Shown here: positions 6,274 through 8,365 of the stretch, one piece after another
Numbering within the stretch: position 1 is the first letter of the stretch
Layout: the number at the start of each line of letters is the position of its first letter
From: Planktomarina sp.
GTDB lineage: Bacteria; Pseudomonadota; Alphaproteobacteria; Rhodobacterales; Rhodobacteraceae
Length of the DNA: 8,365 bases
Reading direction: 5' to 3'
Assembly (NCBI GenBank): GCA_022425445.1
Contig: JAKMFM010000126.1
Span: 1 to 8,365, forward strand
Notes under the pieces: model-generated
Seen by the model: the letters and a program-made list of their open reading frames with translations, nothing else
What the model was told of the DNA's origin: nothing
Databases searched by the model: none
Position numbers and translations under genes: made by a program

Positions 6274-7323
6274 ATGATAGCAGAAGATACATTACAGCAG
6301 ATTATCCAAAGGTTTGAGTTTATCGAAGCTCAAATGTCGGAAGGCCTTGGCGATATTGCCAAATTGGCTAAAGAATATTCTGATTTACGTCCTGTGGTTG
6401 AAGAAGTGCGGGCCTATCAAACCTTGCTTCGTGACATTTCTGATGCGGAAAGCATGATGGATGATCCAGATATGCGCGAGCTGGCCGCCGAAGAGCTGCC
6501 CGCCCTGCGTGCCGCATTGCCCAAAGCCGAGCATGACCTACAGCTGACGCTTTTACCCAAAGATGACGCGGACGCGCGCCCGGCTATTTTGGAAATTCGC
6601 CCGGGCACAGGCGGCGATGAGGCCGCGCTTTTTGCCGCTGATTTGATCCGCATGTATCAGCGCTATGTCGAGGCTCAAGGCTGGCTCTTTGATGTTATTG
6701 AAAATCAAGCCACCGAGCTTGGCGGAGTAAAAGAGTTTGTCGCCCATATCAAAGGCGAGGGGGTTTTTGCCAAGCTGAAGTATGAAAGCGGTGTGCATCG
6801 GGTCCAGCGCGTGCCCAGCACAGAAAGCGGCGGACGCATTCACACCTCAGCGGCCACTGTCGCTGTGTTGCCCGAGGCAGAGGATGTGGATATTCACATC
6901 GATCCAAACGACATTCGCATTGATACGATGCGCGCCAGCGGGGCCGGGGGACAGCATGTGAACACCACCGATTCTGCGGTGCGCATCACCCATTTGCCCA
7001 CGGGTCTGATTGTGGTCAGCGCGGAAAAATCGCAGCACCGCAACCGTGAGATTGCCATGCAGGTGCTCAAAACCCGGCTGTATGATCTTGAGCGCGCGCG
7101 GGTGGACGGGGAGCGATCTGCCCACCGCAAGTCACAAGTGGGGTCGGGCGACCGCTCCGAACGGATCCGCACTTATAACTACCCTCAGGGCCGTATGACC
7201 GATCATCGCATTGGCCTTACGCTGTACCGGCTGGAGCAAATTTTACAGGGGGATTTGGACGAGATCATCGACTCTTTGACCTCAGAGGCGCAAGCCGCAT
7301 TACTGGCGGAAATAAACGGATGA
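6274..7323 (+). CDS. prfA: Peptide chain release factor 1 (RF1)
   Basis: A 349-residue class I release factor that reads UAA and UAG in the ribosomal A site and triggers peptide release. The peptidyl-transferase GGQ is at 225-227, in ASGAGGQHVNTTDSAVRITH (221-240). The stop-codon-reading PxT tripeptide is PST at 181-183 (HRVQRVPSTES); this matches the RF1 'PxT' rather than the RF2 'SPF' motif. LPKDDADARPAILEIRPGTGGDEAALFA (split as 94-110 and 111-121) and GSGDRSERIRTYNYPQGRMT (290-309) are also typical. The N-terminal helical domain is a little shorter than in E. coli RF1 (about 360 residues), as I recall is usual in Rhodobacteraceae. An AGGCGAG-like ribosome site lies 8-9 bases before ATG 6274. 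The stop overlaps the prmC start by four bases. Identification is secure. Confidence 0.98.
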   Translation: MIAEDTLQQIIQRFEFIEAQMSEGLGDIAKLAKEYSDLRPVVEEVRAYQTLLRDISDAESMMDDPDMRELAAEELPALRAALPKAEHDLQLTLLPKDDADARPAILEIRPGTGGDEAALFAADLIRMYQRYVEAQGWLFDVIENQATELGGVKEFVAHIKGEGVFAKLKYESGVHRVQRVPSTESGGRIHTSAATVAVLPEAEDVDIHIDPNDIRIDTMRASGAGGQHVNTTDSAVRITHLPTGLIVVSAEKSQHRNREIAMQVLKTRLYDLERARVDGERSAHRKSQVGSGDRSERIRTYNYPQGRMTDHRIGLTLYRLEQILQGDLDEIIDSLTSEAQAALLAEING

Positions 7324-8183
7324 GCCAAACGCTTCAGGCGGCCTTAACCCATGCTGGGCAAGGGCTTTCGGCCGCGGGTGTGGAGAATTTTCGGCGCGAG
7401 GCGCGGATTTTGTTGGCTTTTGTTTTGGACATTGACATGCTGCAAGTGTCCTTGCGGCTGGAACAAACGCTGAATGCGGAACAATCTGCGGCGCTTGAAG
7501 ACGCTTTGAAGTTGCGAGTGGCACGTGTGCCGATGTCGCATATTTTAGGCTATCGCGACTTTTATGAACATCGTTTCATCGTGACACCGGATGTGTTGGA
7601 TCCAAGGCCTGAAACAGAAGAGCTGGTGGCACGCGCGCTTTCGGCCCCGTTTCACAATGTTTTGGACCTTGGGACTGGGTCGGGCTGCATCATTCTGTCG
7701 CTCTTGGCTGTAAATTCATCGGCGCGCGGATTGGCTGTGGATCAATCTGCCAATGCGCTTGAGGTGGCGCGCCGCAATGCTGAACAGTTGCAATTGACCG
7801 ATCGCGTGCGATTTTGCCAATCTGATTGGTGCGCGGAGATTGCCGCAGAGCGTTTTGATTTGATTGTCTCCAACCCGCCCTATATCCATCCGGCCGAGTG
7901 GAAGGGCCTCTCGCCCGAGGTGCATCACGAGCCAAAATCGGCCCTGACGGATTATAAAGATGGGTTAAGCCATTACGCCACACTTGCGCATCAATTGCAT
8001 GATTTTTTGGCAGACGAGGGCCGGTTGCTGTTTGAAATTGGATGTGATCAAGGGGGGGCCGTGGCACAGATACTGCGCCAAGAGGGCTATCGTGACATCG
8101 CTATTTTGGAAGATTTAGACTATCGACCGCGGGTTGTCTCCTGCCGCGCGCGGGCGAAAAAACGCACTAATCTGAGCAAATAA
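7320..8183 (+). CDS. prmC: Peptide chain release factor N5-glutamine methyltransferase
   Basis: A 287-residue SAM-dependent methyltransferase that modifies the Gln of the GGQ motif in RF1 and RF2, which speeds peptide release. An N-terminal helical bundle (about 1-75) recognises the release factor. PMSHILGYRDFYEHRFIVTP (71-90) and DPRPETEELV (94-103) are the usual linker and pre-motif. Motif I, VLDLGTGSGCIILSLL (114-129), binds SAM, and SNPPYI (184-189) is the NPPY catalytic motif that holds the substrate glutamine amide. LLFEIGCDQG (236-245) completes the Rossmann core. The Lys/Arg-rich C-terminus (278-287) is a few residues past the usual end. ATG overlaps the prfA stop (ATGA, 7320-7323), so translation is likely coupled to that of its substrate. 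No convincing terminator follows. Confidence 0.97.
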   Translation: MSQTLQAALTHAGQGLSAAGVENFRREARILLAFVLDIDMLQVSLRLEQTLNAEQSAALEDALKLRVARVPMSHILGYRDFYEHRFIVTPDVLDPRPETEELVARALSAPFHNVLDLGTGSGCIILSLLAVNSSARGLAVDQSANALEVARRNAEQLQLTDRVRFCQSDWCAEIAAERFDLIVSNPPYIHPAEWKGLSPEVHHEPKSALTDYKDGLSHYATLAHQLHDFLADEGRLLFEIGCDQGGAVAQILRQEGYRDIAILEDLDYRPRVVSCRARAKKRTNLSK

Positions 8184-8327
8184 CGATTTTAAGCTTGCTG
8201 ATTTGGCGCAAACATGGTTTGTACAGGGCGTCGAAACAATGCCTTGGCTTGTACGACATGAAACCCAATCATGACCCATTGCAGTTAGTACTTAATCGGT
8301 CCGTCGCCAAATAGGCTTTTTCAAAAC
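8184..8327. other. Intergenic gap between prmC and the DUF4167 gene; no clear gene or terminator
   Basis: These 144 bases contain no supportable coding region. A 5-bp hairpin (CAAAC-ATG-GTTTG) has no T-run and is too weak to call a terminator. Two copies of TGGYTTGTAC occur exactly 30 bases apart (8215-8224 and 8245-8254), each followed within 20 bases by GAAAC. No good -35/-10 pair was found for the next gene, though one is expected here if it is not read from prmC. Confidence 0.5.
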
Positions 8328-8365
8328 ATGAGATCTTCAAAAACGCGCCCTCGCTCGAAGAATAA
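8328..8365 (+). CDS. DUF4167 domain protein (5' end only, 12 codons)
   Basis: The last 38 bases open with ATG and read MRSSKTRPRSKN before the window ends. From memory, alphaproteobacterial DUF4167 proteins begin with a very similar basic Ser/Arg/Lys/Asn stretch ('MRSS..SRSKN.N'), and in Rhodobacteraceae the gene commonly follows prmC. The family is small, strongly basic and of unknown function, possibly nucleic-acid binding by composition. A weak AGG lies about 12 bases upstream (8313-8315). Only the N-terminus is visible, so the call rests on that tail plus gene order. Confidence 0.62.
   Translation, partial: MRSSKTRPRSKN

Noticed and set aside
8301..8321. GCC-AAATA-GGC followed by TTTTT as a prmC terminator
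   Set aside because: The stem is only 3 bp, too short to be a credible Rho-independent terminator.

Overview
This looks like a piece of core chromosome from an alphaproteobacterium, most likely a marine Rhodobacteraceae (Roseobacter-type) species. That rests on remembered resemblance to Rhodobacteraceae proteins: the wording of the RF1 protein, the prfA-prmC-DUF4167 gene order, tandem cyclophilins, and a stand-alone Fe3+-binding protein gene carrying an IscR-like operator. Base composition is moderately GC-rich. I see no insertion sequence, phage gene, CRISPR array, rRNA or tRNA.

Layout. (1) 1-635, plus strand: the end of one peptidyl-prolyl isomerase gene and a complete second, exported one, overlapping by 8 bases. 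They end at a bidirectional hairpin terminator (677-707). (2) 713-2601, minus strand: mazG followed by a periplasmic Fe3+-binding protein gene. The iron gene has its own good promoter. An IscR-type palindrome abuts its -35 and extends into the end of mazG. (3) 2651-6213, plus strand, starting 49 bases from mazG and divergent from it: an M20 amidohydrolase, an agmatinase (speB), a second ureohydrolase that reads as 4-guanidinobutyrase (gbuA), and a small membrane-anchored DUF1499 protein. (4) 6274-8183, plus strand: prfA (release factor 1) and prmC (the methyltransferase that modifies it), overlapping by 4 bases. (5) 8328 to the end: the first 12 codons of what reads as a DUF4167 protein.

How they work together. 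The amidohydrolase-speB-gbuA block looks like a small catabolic module. The two ureohydrolases would remove urea from agmatine (giving putrescine) and from 4-guanidinobutyrate (giving GABA). The amidohydrolase could supply a free amine or guanidino compound by cleaving an N-acyl precursor, but its substrate is unknown. PrmC methylates the GGQ glutamine of RF1, so enzyme and substrate are made together. MazG cleans up abnormal NTPs and has no evident functional link to the iron gene beyond sharing a strand.

Most of the window is ordinary housekeeping sequence. The points most worth a second look are the IscR-like operator and promoter of the iron-binding protein gene, and the amidohydrolase-agmatinase-guanidinobutyrase cluster. 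I found no convincing evidence of a wholly new system.
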